From NCBI RefSeq assembly GCF_900114345.1, contig NZ_FOZJ01000002.1, forward strand, positions 1,116,001 through 1,180,000: 64,000 nt of DNA. The letters run 5' to 3'. Source of the DNA: Microbacterium sp. cf046. GTDB taxonomy: Bacteria > Actinomycetota > Actinomycetes > Actinomycetales > Microbacteriaceae. The notes below the pieces were generated by a model. That model was given only the letters and a program-made list of their open reading frames with translations. It was not told where the DNA came from and made no database searches. Below are positions 1 through 8,499 of the stretch, piece after piece. Positions within the stretch are counted from its first letter, which is position 1, and every line of letters starts with the position of its first letter. A program made the position numbers and the translations under genes.

Positions 1-683
1 TTCTCGCGATGCCCGACTTCGAAGCCGGCGAGGCCCGCGGCGAGCATCCGCTCCATGAGCGGCGTCGGCAGCAGCCCTGCGCGGCCGGCGGGGTGGGCGA
101 TGATCGGCACTCCCCCGGCGCCGACGACCAGCTGCACGGCGAGCACCGGATCCGGCGCGTACAGCGCGACGTAGTAATCCCCGCGCGGGCTCAGGATGTC
201 GGAGAACGCCTCCGCGCGGTCGGCCACCAGGCCCTTGGCCACGAGGGCGTCCGCGATGTGCGGGCGACCGACCGTCGCGCCATCGGAGGTCTGCGCGACG
301 ATATCGTCCCAGTGCAGGTCGTAGTCGCGCCCGATGCGATCGGCCATCGTGCGGGCCCGCTCCAGGCGGGAGGACCGGATCCGGTCGGTCATCGCGCGCA
401 GCCGGGGATCATCCGGGTCGATCAGGTACGCGAGCACATGCACGCTGCGCCATTCGTACTTGGCGGACAGTTCCATCCCGGGAATGAACGTCATGCCGAG
501 GGATACGGCGGCCTCGGCCGCATCCGCCCACCCCGAGGTGGTGTCGTGGTCGGTGAGCGCAGCCGTGCGCAAGCCGTGCCGGTGCGCGGCCGCCATCACG
601 TGCGCCGCCGACTCGGTGCCGTCCGAGTGGATCGAGTGAAGATGCAGGTCGCTCGGCCCCTCGAAGCGTCGCGTGTCCGGCAT
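1..683 (-). CDS. PHP-domain phosphoesterase (3' end outside window)
   Basis: The minus strand encodes a polymerase-and-histidinol-phosphatase (PHP) family metal-dependent phosphoesterase, probably acting in the cytoplasm on small phosphorylated nucleotides or sugars; the substrate cannot be told. The metal-site motifs are SDLHLHSIHSDGT close to the N-terminus, then ALTDHDTTSGW, a GMELSA stretch and IIAHPAGR. The window edge cuts the gene; about 227 codons are present and family members are usually near 280. The start at 683 is chosen because a TACGCT -10 box lies six bases upstream, so the transcript is probably leaderless. A GGAGG directly touching the ATG is too close to act as a ribosome binding site. 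It is divergent from the EEP gene at 783. Confidence 0.85.
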   Translation of the reverse strand, partial: MPDTRRFEGPSDLHLHSIHSDGTESAAHVMAAAHRHGLRTAALTDHDTTSGWADAAEAAVSLGMTFIPGMELSAKYEWRSVHVLAYLIDPDDPRLRAMTDRIRSSRLERARTMADRIGRDYDLHWDDIVAQTSDGATVGRPHIADALVAKGLVADRAEAFSDILSPRGDYYVALYAPDPVLAVQLVVGAGGVPIIAHPAGRAGLLPTPLMERMLAAGLAGFEVGHRE

Positions 684-689
684 CCTCCG

Positions 690-695
690 AGCGTA
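690..695 (-). promoter_or_regulatory. -10 box of a leaderless promoter (PHP gene)
   Basis: TACGCT on the minus strand ends six bases before the ATG at 683, so transcription would begin at or next to the start codon. No clear -35 box is visible. Confidence 0.5.
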
Positions 696-770
696 GCGCG
701 GCGCTTCATCGGAGCCGCGCTGCACCCGGTCCGGCGGGACCCCGCTGACCGATCTCCCAGACTGCTGACA

Positions 771-776
771 TAGAGT
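771..776 (+). promoter_or_regulatory. -10 box of a leaderless promoter (EEP gene)
   Basis: TAGAGT ends six bases before the GTG start at 783, the same spacing as at many other genes in this window. There is no ribosome binding site between them. Confidence 0.5.
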
Positions 777-782
777 CGCCGG

Positions 783-1802
783 GTGCTTCGCCTGCTGGGG
801 ATTCTGGGGACCGTGATCTGCGCGATCGCGGCGGCCGTCCTCACGTGGCCCTCGTTCTTCAAGCTCGAACGGACCTTCCCGGTCGCCCAGATCGTGTCCT
901 TCCGCGGGGTGCTCGTGATCGCGTTCGCGATCCTCGTGGTGGTCGCGCTCCTGCTGGCCATCGCGCGTCCACTGCGCTGGTTCGCCCTGTCCCTCGCCGT
1001 GATCATGGCGGTGGCGATGATCGCCAACGTCGCGATCGTGGCGACGCGCGGGATCGGCACCGAGACGCTGCCGGCCAAGACCGGCAGCAGCATCCGCGTG
1101 ATGACGTGGAACACCGCCGGCTCGGCGACGTCACCCGACTCCGTGGCGCAGATCGCCGTGGCGATGGATGCCGACATCGTCACGCTGCCCGAGACCACGA
1201 TCGAGACGGGCGAGCAGGTCGCGATCGCGATGCGCGACCTCGGGCATCCGATGTGGGCGTACTACACCGACTACCCCTCGACCGAGTGGGATGCCGGATC
1301 CACAACCCTTCTCATCTCGCCCGATCTCGGCGAGTACGCCGTGATCGAATCCTCCGTCGACGGGTCCAGCAACACCTCCACGGTGCCGAGCGCCGTCGCC
1401 ATGCCGACCAGCGGCGACGGTCCGATCGTCGTCGCCGCCCACGCCGTCGCACCGCGACAGAGCTACATGCAGTACTGGCGGTACGACCTGCAATGGCTCG
1501 CCGATCAGTGCGTCGATGACAACGTGATCATGGCGGGCGACTTCAACGCGACGATCGACCACATGACCAATCTCGGCGTCGACGGGGGAACACTCGGGCG
1601 CTGCAGCGATGCAGCCGTGGCCACCGGCAACGGCGGAGTCGGAACCTGGTCGGCGCAGATCCCCGCGCTCGTGGGCGCGCCGATCGATCACGTCATGGCC
1701 TCGAGCAGCTGGAAGCCGACGGGGTCGCTCGTCCTGCGGTCGATGGACGGGTCCGGCAGCGACCATCGTCCGCTCATCGTCCAGTTCGAACCGGTCGACT
1801 GA
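783..1802 (+). CDS. membrane-anchored endonuclease/exonuclease/phosphatase (EEP) family protein
   Basis: A 339-residue protein with three hydrophobic segments in the first ~90 residues followed by an EEP (DNase I-like) domain. EEP motifs in order are MTWNTAG (~104), the metal-binding LPETT (~135), AGDFNATIDH (~250) and the C-terminal SDHRPL. The domain is probably outside the membrane, but the topology is inferred. The family cleaves phosphodiester or phosphomonoester bonds in nucleic acids, lipids or inositol phosphates, so the substrate is open. The GTG start is supported by the -10 box six bases upstream. The gene is followed after 27 bases by the aminopeptidase gene on the same strand. 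Confidence 0.85.
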   Translation: MLRLLGILGTVICAIAAAVLTWPSFFKLERTFPVAQIVSFRGVLVIAFAILVVVALLLAIARPLRWFALSLAVIMAVAMIANVAIVATRGIGTETLPAKTGSSIRVMTWNTAGSATSPDSVAQIAVAMDADIVTLPETTIETGEQVAIAMRDLGHPMWAYYTDYPSTEWDAGSTTLLISPDLGEYAVIESSVDGSSNTSTVPSAVAMPTSGDGPIVVAAHAVAPRQSYMQYWRYDLQWLADQCVDDNVIMAGDFNATIDHMTNLGVDGGTLGRCSDAAVATGNGGVGTWSAQIPALVGAPIDHVMASSSWKPTGSLVLRSMDGSGSDHRPLIVQFEPVD

Positions 1803-1829
1803 CCTCGTCGCCGGTGCGAGACTTGATGC

Positions 1830-3272
1830 ATGAGCACCACAGGCGACAGCGAAACCACCGGCACCACCGAGCTTGCCCCGGAGGCAGCGCCCGAGATCCC
1901 CGCCAACAGCACGGTCAATCGGCGACAGGGGTTCGGCGACGGCTTTCTGAGCACGATCTCGACCGGCTGGGCCGAGCGTCCCGAGGTGCTCCCTCCGCCC
2001 CGTGAGCAGGCGACCTTCGCCGCACGGCGACGCGACGCCGTCTCGGCCGCGTTCCCGGGCAAGCGGCTCATCCTGCCGGCCGGTCCGTACCAGGTGCGCA
2101 GCAACGACACCGACTACCCGTTCCGTGCCCACTCCGCGTTCTCGCACCTGACCGGCTGGGCGACGGACTCCGTGCCCGACTCGGTGCTCGTCTTCGAGCC
2201 CACGGGCGAGAGCGGTCACGACGTCACCCTGTACTTCCGCGAGCGTGCCGACCGCACGACCGCGGAGTTCTACGCGAACCCATCGATCGGCGAGTTCTGG
2301 ATCGGCCCGCGACCGGCTCTCGAGGGCGTCGCCGCCGACCTCGGTCTGGCCACCGCACACATCGACTCATTCGAGCCGGCCGATGCCGATCTCGTGCTGG
2401 ACGAGGATGCCGACCTCACCCGGTTCGTCTCGGAGCTGCGCCTGCACAAGGACGAGTACGAGCTCGCCCAGCTGCAGCTCGCGGTGGACGTGACAGCCGA
2501 CGGATTCGACGACATCGTCGCGAACCTCGCACGCATCGTGGAGCACCCGCGCGGCGAGCGGGTCGTGGAGGGGGTCTTCCACCAGCGTGCGCGCAACGAT
2601 GGGAACTGGGAGGGCTACGACACGATCGCCGCCTCCGGCCCTCACGCGTGCTACCTGCACTGGACGCGCAACGACGGCGCCGTCGCGCCGGGCGACCTGA
2701 TCCTCATCGACGCCGGCGTCGAGGTCGATTCGCTGTACACGGCCGACATCACCCGGACGATCCCGGTCAGCGGCCGCTTCAGCGAGGTGCAGCGCCGCGT
2801 CTACGAAGCGGTGCGCGAGGCCGCGGACGCCGCATTCGCAGCCGCTCAGCCCGGCGCGAAGTTCTCCGACCTCAACGCAGCCGCCTGGGATGTCATCGCC
2901 CACCGGCTCGAGGAGTGGGGCATCCTGCCGGTCTCGGCGGAGGAGTCGCTCGATCCGGTGACCGGCCACCACCACCGCAGGTACATGGTGCACGGCACCA
3001 GCCACCACCTCGGCCTCGACGTGCACGACTGCGCGCAGGCGCGTCGCGAGCTGTACGCGGGCGGCACGCTCGAGCCCGGCATGGTCTTCACGATCGAGCC
3101 CGGCCTGTACTTCCAGATCGACGACCTCACCGTCCCCGAGGAGTACCGCGGCATCGGCGTGCGCATCGAGGACGACATCTTCATGGCGCCCGACGGCCCG
3201 GTGAACCTGTCGTCGGCCATTCCGCGCACAGCCGACGAGGTCGAAGCCTGGGTCGCCCGCCTGAACCCGTGA
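1830..3272 (+). CDS. pepP: Xaa-Pro aminopeptidase (aminopeptidase P family, M24B)
   Basis: A 480-residue cytoplasmic metallopeptidase that removes an N-terminal residue preceding proline. The N-terminal creatinase/prolidase-type domain covers about 1-230 and the pita-bread catalytic domain the rest. Metal ligands are seen in DAGVEVDSLYTADITRT (two Asp), GTSHHLGLDVHD (His), TIEPGLYF (Glu) and GVRIEDDIF (Glu), the full set expected. Length fits E. coli-type PepP with an added ~40-residue N-terminal tail rich in Thr, Glu and Pro. Its TGA overlaps the GTG of the following gamma-glutamyltransferase, so the two peptide-processing genes are probably translated together. Confidence 0.93.
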   Translation: MSTTGDSETTGTTELAPEAAPEIPANSTVNRRQGFGDGFLSTISTGWAERPEVLPPPREQATFAARRRDAVSAAFPGKRLILPAGPYQVRSNDTDYPFRAHSAFSHLTGWATDSVPDSVLVFEPTGESGHDVTLYFRERADRTTAEFYANPSIGEFWIGPRPALEGVAADLGLATAHIDSFEPADADLVLDEDADLTRFVSELRLHKDEYELAQLQLAVDVTADGFDDIVANLARIVEHPRGERVVEGVFHQRARNDGNWEGYDTIAASGPHACYLHWTRNDGAVAPGDLILIDAGVEVDSLYTADITRTIPVSGRFSEVQRRVYEAVREAADAAFAAAQPGAKFSDLNAAAWDVIAHRLEEWGILPVSAEESLDPVTGHHHRRYMVHGTSHHLGLDVHDCAQARRELYAGGTLEPGMVFTIEPGLYFQIDDLTVPEEYRGIGVRIEDDIFMAPDGPVNLSSAIPRTADEVEAWVARLNP

Positions 3273-5074
3273 GCTTCACTCCCCCACCCGGGTTCACGAC
3301 GCGCCCGACGCTGACCGGCACGTTCGGGATGTCCGCATCCACGCACTGGCTGGCGACCGCGAGCGCGCAGGCGGTGCTCGAACGCGGCGGCAACGCGTTC
3401 GACGCCGCGGTCGCAGGCGGCTTCGTGCTGCACGTCGTCGAACCCCACCTGAACGGGCCGGGCGGCGACCTGGTCGGCATCTTCGCCACCGCGGAGGAGC
3501 CGGGCACGCCCGTCGTGCTCGCGGGTCAGGGTCCCGCGCCCGCCGGGGCGACGATCGAGCACTACCGGTCCGAAGGACTCGACCTGGTTCCCGGAGCTGG
3601 CGGCCTCGCGGCGACCGTGCCGGGCGCGGTGGACGCGTGGCTGATGCTCCTGCACGATCACGGCTCCTGGGAGCTCGCTGACGTCCTCTCCTACGCGATC
3701 GGCTACGCGCGCGACGGGCATCCGCTCCTCGCCCAGGCAGCTGCCACGATCTCGCGCGTGGCCGGTCTGTTCCGCGAGCACTGGCCGTCCTCCGCGGCGC
3801 TGTGGATGCCGGAGGGCCGCGTACCGGACGCGGGCACGATCGTGCGCAATCCCGCGTACGCGTCGGTGCTCGAAGGTCTGATCGCGGCCGGCGCCGCGAT
3901 CCGCGACGACGGCCCCGTCGGCCGCGAGGCGCGGATCGACGCCGCCCGGACCGAGTGGAAGTCGGGAGCGGTCGCCGGGGCGGCGGCCGCGTTCCTGGCG
4001 ACGCCGCACCGCCATTCCGACGGCTCCGACCATGCCGGCGTGATCACCGCCGCCGACTTCGCCGACTCCGGCGCAGCATACGAAGCGGCCGTCTCGGTCG
4101 AATTCCGCGGGCACACGATCGCGAAGGCCGGCGCGTGGACGCAGGGCCCCGCACTGCTGCAGACCCTGCGCATCCTCGACGGCTGCGCCGAGATCGATCC
4201 GTCCACCGAAGCAGGGGCGCACACCGTGCTCGAGGCGCTCAAACTCGCGTTCGCGGACCGCGACGCGTACTACGGCGACATCGACGTGCCGCTCGATGTC
4301 CTGCTGTCCGCCGAGTACGCGACCGAGCGGCGCGCACTGATCGCCGATGGGGCGTCGCAGGAGTGGCGCCCGGGCATCATCGACGGCCACCCAGTCTTCC
4401 GGCCCGCGCTGCGCACCCCGGACGGCGCGATCATCGCAGGCGTGGGCGAGCCGACCGTCGCCCCGCCCGGGCGCGACGGCCGGACCCGTGGCGACACGTG
4501 CCACATCGACATCGTGGACCGCTGGGGCAACATGATCGCCGTCACGGCGTCGGGCGGCTGGCTGCAGTCCTCACCGACGATCCCCGAGCTCGGCTTCTGT
4601 CTCGGGACGCGACTGCAGATGACGTGGCTGGACGCGGAATCCCCCGCTGCGCTTCGCCCCGGCGCGCGGCCGCGAACGACGCTCACGCCGACGCTCGTCC
4701 TTCGGAACGGCCGGGCCGAGATGGCGATCGGAACGCCCGGCGGCGACCAGCAGGAGCAGTGGCAGGTGCCCGTGCTGCTTCGCATGATCGTGGGCGGCTA
4801 CACCGCGCAGGAAGCGATCGACGCCCCGTCCCTGCACACGACGGCGCTCGTCGACTCGTTCTGGCCCCGCGGCTGGACCTCGGCGGGAGTCGTGGTCGAG
4901 GACCGCCTCGGCGACGAGCTGATCACGGGCCTCGAGCGCCGCGGCCACGATGTCACGCGGGCCGGCGCATGGTCGCTCGGCAGAGTGTCGGCGGTGGGAT
5001 GGGATGCTGCGACCGGAGGCGTCTGGGCCGCGGCGAACCCGCGCGGCATGCAGGGGTACGCGGCGGGTCGCTGA
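3269..5074 (+). CDS. gamma-glutamyltransferase family protein (Ntn hydrolase)
   Basis: A 601-residue member of the gamma-glutamyltranspeptidase family, which matures by self-cleavage before a threonine that becomes the nucleophile of the small subunit. That threonine is probably Thr410 in GDTCHIDIVD; classical enzymes have T-T-H at this position and this one has T-C-H. A GGWLQSSP motif follows, and the ERGGNAFDAAVA and NGPGGD stretches near the N-terminus are also typical. No signal peptide is evident, so it may be a cytoplasmic subfamily member rather than a secreted glutathione hydrolase. The GTG start overlaps the pepP stop (GTGA). Substrate is uncertain: glutathione or gamma-glutamyl/acyl peptides. 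Confidence 0.87.
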   Translation: MSFTPPPGFTTRPTLTGTFGMSASTHWLATASAQAVLERGGNAFDAAVAGGFVLHVVEPHLNGPGGDLVGIFATAEEPGTPVVLAGQGPAPAGATIEHYRSEGLDLVPGAGGLAATVPGAVDAWLMLLHDHGSWELADVLSYAIGYARDGHPLLAQAAATISRVAGLFREHWPSSAALWMPEGRVPDAGTIVRNPAYASVLEGLIAAGAAIRDDGPVGREARIDAARTEWKSGAVAGAAAAFLATPHRHSDGSDHAGVITAADFADSGAAYEAAVSVEFRGHTIAKAGAWTQGPALLQTLRILDGCAEIDPSTEAGAHTVLEALKLAFADRDAYYGDIDVPLDVLLSAEYATERRALIADGASQEWRPGIIDGHPVFRPALRTPDGAIIAGVGEPTVAPPGRDGRTRGDTCHIDIVDRWGNMIAVTASGGWLQSSPTIPELGFCLGTRLQMTWLDAESPAALRPGARPRTTLTPTLVLRNGRAEMAIGTPGGDQQEQWQVPVLLRMIVGGYTAQEAIDAPSLHTTALVDSFWPRGWTSAGVVVEDRLGDELITGLERRGHDVTRAGAWSLGRVSAVGWDAATGGVWAAANPRGMQGYAAGR

Positions 5075-5086
5075 CGGCGCACGCTC

Positions 5087-5139
5087 ATCCGTCACCCGCG
5101 CACGCTGCGAGCCCTCATCAGCGTGCATGGGTGACGGAT
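5087..5139. terminator. long bidirectional hairpin between convergent genes
   Basis: Arms 5087-5097 and 5129-5139 pair perfectly over 11 bases (ATCCGTCACCC with GGGTGACGGAT). After a two-base mismatch, 5100-5107 pairs with 5119-5126 over eight more. It lies between the stops of the gamma-glutamyltransferase and the hydrolase, so it probably ends both transcripts. There is no clear T-tract. Confidence 0.6.
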
Positions 5140-5150
5140 CAACCCATCGA

Positions 5151-5831
5151 TCACGCTCGTTCGCGGAGGAAGGTCGCGACGAGCGGCGCCAGCCCTGCCG
5201 CGACCTCGTCGGCCGGACGCTTGCGGCCCTTGACCTCGAACGAGTGCCCGCCGCCTTCGATCCAAGCGACGGTGGCGTCCTGGCACGAGGACACCGCCTC
5301 CTCGAGCTGCGAGTGCGGGTCGATGAACGGATCGTTCGTGCCTTCGACGAACAGCTGCGGCTGCGGGACCGACGGCAGGTGCGCGACGCGTGCCTTCGAC
5401 GGATCGCCCGGCGGATGCAGCGGATATCCGAGATAGACCAGTCCGGCCGGACTGATCGCGCCCTCCGCAGCGGCCATCGAGGCCATCCGCCCGCCGTAGG
5501 ACTTGCCGGACGCCCAGATCGGGCCTTCGACGCCGCGGGATGCCGCGAAAGCCATCGCCGCGGTCCACGTCGCGATGGCATGCGTCGCCGGGCCCGGCAT
5601 CCGTCGCCCGGCCTGCAGGTACGGGAAGTTGAAGCGGAGCGTCGCGACGCCCTCGTCGCGCATCGCGCGCGCGAACCCGACCAGGAACGGATGCCGGAAG
5701 CCCGCGCCGGCGCCGTGCGCGATCGCGACCGTCGCCCATGCGCCGTTCGGACTGCTGTAGTCGGCGGAGACCTCGACGGGCCCGGACGGCAGGGCGACCG
5801 AGAAGCGATCCTCCGTCTCCACCGCGGTCAC
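5151..5831 (-). CDS. alpha/beta hydrolase (Tex30/KANL3-type, dienelactone-hydrolase-like)
   Basis: A 226-residue single-domain alpha/beta hydrolase. The oxyanion region AHGAGAG, the nucleophile elbow GKSYGGR (Ser), the acid region EGTNDPF and the histidine in GGGHSF form a complete triad. This subfamily carries no lid domain and its substrates are unknown. The GTG start overlaps the TGA of the upstream stress-protein gene by four bases, so the two form a coupled pair on the minus strand. The gene ends against the hairpin at 5087-5139. Confidence 0.85.
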   Translation of the reverse strand: MTAVETEDRFSVALPSGPVEVSADYSSPNGAWATVAIAHGAGAGFRHPFLVGFARAMRDEGVATLRFNFPYLQAGRRMPGPATHAIATWTAAMAFAASRGVEGPIWASGKSYGGRMASMAAAEGAISPAGLVYLGYPLHPPGDPSKARVAHLPSVPQPQLFVEGTNDPFIDPHSQLEEAVSSCQDATVAWIEGGGHSFEVKGRKRPADEVAAGLAPLVATFLRERA

Positions 5832-6535
5832 TGCTTCGGCTGCTCGGCGCCGTCGCCCTCGTCCGCGCCGTCGGGCGACTGCTCGTCCGCCGGCCCGGCC
5901 GGCGTCTCCGGCTCCGTGACGGCCGGTGCGTCCGACTCCGTGACGGCTGGGGAGGACGCCGCCACCCGCTCGCCGTAGCGTGGAGGCTCGGCCCCCGCAT
6001 CCGGCGTCGCCGCCGGGGGTGCGGTCACCGTGGTCGACGCGACCGGAGCTGCCGGGCGATCCGGCACTGCACCCGGACGACCCAGCACCTGTCGAGCGCG
6101 CTGGACGCTGTCGGTCGCGATGGTCAGCTCGTAGTGGTCGGCCACGACCTGCATCACGGATGCGAAGTCGCGGCGGCGGCGCACGAACGAGTAGGTGATG
6201 ATGCTCAGGAGCATGCCGAGCGCGATGCCGACGAAGATCACGCCGACGAATGCCTGGATCGGCACGGACGGCGTCCCGATCACGAGGATCGCGCTGAACA
6301 GCAGCCCGAGGAGCACGCCGTTGATCGCGCCCGAGCGCGCCGCCGTGGCGTATCCGAGTCGACCGGTGACGCGCTCGATCGACCGGAGTCCCTGCCCCAC
6401 GATCGCGATGTCGCGCGCCGGCACTTCGGCGGCGATCAGCGTCGAGACGGCCTTCTGCGCCGCCTCATAGGTCGGAAAGCTCGCCACGGTCTGACCGAGG
6501 TCTTCCACGCTCTGCGGGAACCTGCCGCCGTTCAT
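5828..6535 (-). CDS. general stress protein, YflT/GS17M-like, with two membrane helices
   Basis: About 235 residues. The N-terminal part (SFPTYEAAQKAVSTLIAAEV, VPARDIAIVGQGL) matches the YflT/general-stress-protein-17M domain. Two hydrophobic helices follow (about 60-80 and 88-112), then a basic RRRR boundary and a long Pro/Ala/Asp/Glu-rich C-terminal tail that is probably disordered. The function of this domain is not established; homologues are induced by stress. The start at 6535 is preferred because GGAG sits eight bases upstream; an in-frame ATG at 6541 lies too close to it. Divergent from the MgtE-like gene and coupled to the downstream hydrolase. Confidence 0.78.
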   Translation of the reverse strand: MNGGRFPQSVEDLGQTVASFPTYEAAQKAVSTLIAAEVPARDIAIVGQGLRSIERVTGRLGYATAARSGAINGVLLGLLFSAILVIGTPSVPIQAFVGVIFVGIALGMLLSIITYSFVRRRRDFASVMQVVADHYELTIATDSVQRARQVLGRPGAVPDRPAAPVASTTVTAPPAATPDAGAEPPRYGERVAASSPAVTESDAPAVTEPETPAGPADEQSPDGADEGDGAEQPKQ

Positions 6536-6615
6536 GCTCATTGCTCCATTCTCGCACCCGCCCCGCTCGCGCCCTTCCAGGTGCGCAGGTCCGCGTCGCG
6601 GGTCGCACTCCGGTC

Positions 6616-6621
6616 TACGCT
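6616..6621 (+). promoter_or_regulatory. -10 box of a leaderless promoter (MgtE-N/CBS gene)
   Basis: TACGCT ends seven bases before the GTG start at 6629. No ribosome binding site lies between them. Confidence 0.5.
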
Positions 6622-6628
6622 GGAACGC

Positions 6629-7951
6629 GTGAGCACGCAGAGGGTCTTCGTCGCACGCCTGTCGGGGTGCTCGGTCTTCGACCCCGCCGGCGACCGGCTC
6701 GGCAAGGTCCGCGACGTGGTCGTGATCTACCGGAAGGACGATCCGCCCCGCGTGGTGGGCCTGGTCGTGGAGATTCCGGGCCGCCGTCACGTGTTCGTCT
6801 CGATCGGCCGCGTGACCTCGATCGCGACCGGCCAGGTCATCACCACGGGCCTCATCAACGTGCGCCGATTCCAGCAGCGCGGCGGCGAGGTGCGCGTGAT
6901 GGCCGAACTCGTCGGCCGCCGGGTCTTCCTCGCCGACGGTTCCGGCACTGCCGTGATCGAAGACGTCGCGATCGAGCGGAACCGGCTCGGCGAGTGGGAC
7001 GTCGGACAGCTGTTCCTGCGGCGGCCGCGCACCAGCGCTTCGCCGTTCGCGAAAGGGCCGACGACGTTCGCGAACTGGTCTGAGGTGCAGGAGCAGCAGG
7101 TGCCGGGCGAGGCGCAGTCCGCCGAGCAGCTGGTCGCGACCTTCGCCGACCTGAAGCCGGCCGATCTGGCCAACAGCCTGCTCGACCTCTCCGACGAACG
7201 CATGATCGAGGTCGCCGAGGAGCTCTCCGACGAGCGGCTCGCCGACGCGCTGGAGGAGATGCCCGAAGACGAGCAGGTGCACATCCTGGAGCAGCTCGGC
7301 GACGAGCGCGCCGCCGACATCCTGGACGCCATGGAGCCGGACGACGCGGCCGACCTGCTCGGACAGCTGCCCGACGCCCGCTCGGAGCAGCTGCTGGACC
7401 TGATGGAGCCCGAAGAGGCCGAGGACGTCCGCGCGCTGCTGCAGTACGGCCCCGACACGGCGGGCGGTCTGATGACGAGCGAGCCGATCGTCCTGTCGGC
7501 CGATGCGACCGTGGCCGAGGCGCTCGCGCTGATCCGCCGCCACGAGCTGCACCCCGCCCTCGCAGCATCCGTCTTCATCACCCTGCCGCCGTACGAGACC
7601 CCCACCGGGCGCCTCCTCGGGACGGTGCACTTCCAGCGGATGCTGCGCTACCCGCCGCATGAGCGGCTCGGCGCGATCATCGACGACACGCTCGACCCGG
7701 TGCCCGCGACGGCGTCCGCCGCCGAGGTCGCCCGCATGCTCGCCAGCTACAACCTCGTCTCGCTGCCGGTGGTCGACAAGGCGCGTCGCCTCGTCGGCGC
7801 CGTCAGCGTCGACGACGTGCTCGACTACCTCCTGCCCGATGACTGGCGATCGTACGGCGGTGACGACGAGCCGCGCACGCCGGCAGTTCCGGTGACGACC
7901 GCAAGCCCCATGCCCAGGGGGAACGCCTCCGGCGCCGGGAGGAGGCGCTGA
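6629..7951 (+). CDS. soluble MgtE N-terminal + CBS domain protein with PRC-barrel-like N-terminus
   Basis: A 440-residue protein with no membrane segment. Residues ~1-150 resemble two PRC-barrel-like units (GDRLGKVRDVVV and a second unit around VIEDVAIERN). About 165-280 is the acidic superhelical MgtE N domain with repeated D-E-R and M-E-P-D/E units. About 285-415 holds a CBS pair (GGLMTSEPIV, LVSLPVVDKARRLVGAVSV). Full MgtE channels have the same N and CBS domains, which sense Mg2+, followed by a pore that is missing here. It is therefore likely a Mg2+ or nucleotide sensor rather than a transporter. Its TGA overlaps the next ATG, and it leads an apparent operon with the DUF1003 and mrp genes. 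Confidence 0.82.
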   Translation: MSTQRVFVARLSGCSVFDPAGDRLGKVRDVVVIYRKDDPPRVVGLVVEIPGRRHVFVSIGRVTSIATGQVITTGLINVRRFQQRGGEVRVMAELVGRRVFLADGSGTAVIEDVAIERNRLGEWDVGQLFLRRPRTSASPFAKGPTTFANWSEVQEQQVPGEAQSAEQLVATFADLKPADLANSLLDLSDERMIEVAEELSDERLADALEEMPEDEQVHILEQLGDERAADILDAMEPDDAADLLGQLPDARSEQLLDLMEPEEAEDVRALLQYGPDTAGGLMTSEPIVLSADATVAEALALIRRHELHPALAASVFITLPPYETPTGRLLGTVHFQRMLRYPPHERLGAIIDDTLDPVPATASAAEVARMLASYNLVSLPVVDKARRLVGAVSVDDVLDYLLPDDWRSYGGDDEPRTPAVPVTTASPMPRGNASGAGRRR

Positions 7952-8499
7952 TGATGGCACGGACCTCCCGCCAGCCCTCACTGGATGCGCCTCGCGGCCG
8001 GACGGGGATGCTCAGCCGCAACCCGCAGCCTTCCCGCGACCGGTTCGGGCGGTTCTCCGAGGCGTTCGCACGCGGCATGGGGACCTCCGGATTCCTGATC
8101 GGCATGACCGTCTTCGTGGCGGTCTGGCTGCTGTGGAACACGTTCGCCCCCGTGCCCCTGCAGTTCGATCCGAGGGCGACGAACTTCACGCTGCTGACGC
8201 TCATCCTTTCGCTGCAGGCGTCCTATGCCGCACCCCTCATCCTGCTCGCCCAGAACCGGCAGGACGACCGCGACCGGGTGCAGATCGAGCAGGATCGTCA
8301 GCGCGCCGAGCGCAATCTCGCCGACACCGAGTACCTGGCACGCGAGATCGTCGCGCTGCGCATGGTCGTCACTGACGTCTCCGAGGACGTCGTGACCAAG
8401 GATGTGCTCCGCGCGGAGATCAAGGCGCTGCTCGAGCAGCTCGACGAGCGGTCGGCGGGTGCCGCACGCAGCGGCGAGAAGGACAGCGCTGACTCGTGA
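7951..8499 (+). CDS. DUF1003 family membrane protein
   Basis: A 182-residue protein with two transmembrane helices (GFLIGMTVFVAVWLLW and LTLILSLQASYAAPLIL) and the DUF1003 signature SYAAPLILLAQNRQDDRDR. A charged coiled-coil-like region follows. The function is unknown; it is usually found beside MgtE-like genes in actinobacteria, which suggests a role linked to magnesium or membrane homeostasis. The start overlaps the upstream stop (TGATG) and GGAGG lies five to eight bases before the ATG pair at 7951/7954. The stop overlaps the GTG of mrp. Confidence 0.87.
   Translation: MMARTSRQPSLDAPRGRTGMLSRNPQPSRDRFGRFSEAFARGMGTSGFLIGMTVFVAVWLLWNTFAPVPLQFDPRATNFTLLTLILSLQASYAAPLILLAQNRQDDRDRVQIEQDRQRAERNLADTEYLAREIVALRMVVTDVSEDVVTKDVLRAEIKALLEQLDERSAGAARSGEKDSADS

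Noticed and set aside
684..689. CGGAGG as ribosome binding site of the PHP gene
   Set aside because: It touches the ATG with no spacer. The -10 box six bases upstream gives a better explanation (leaderless start).
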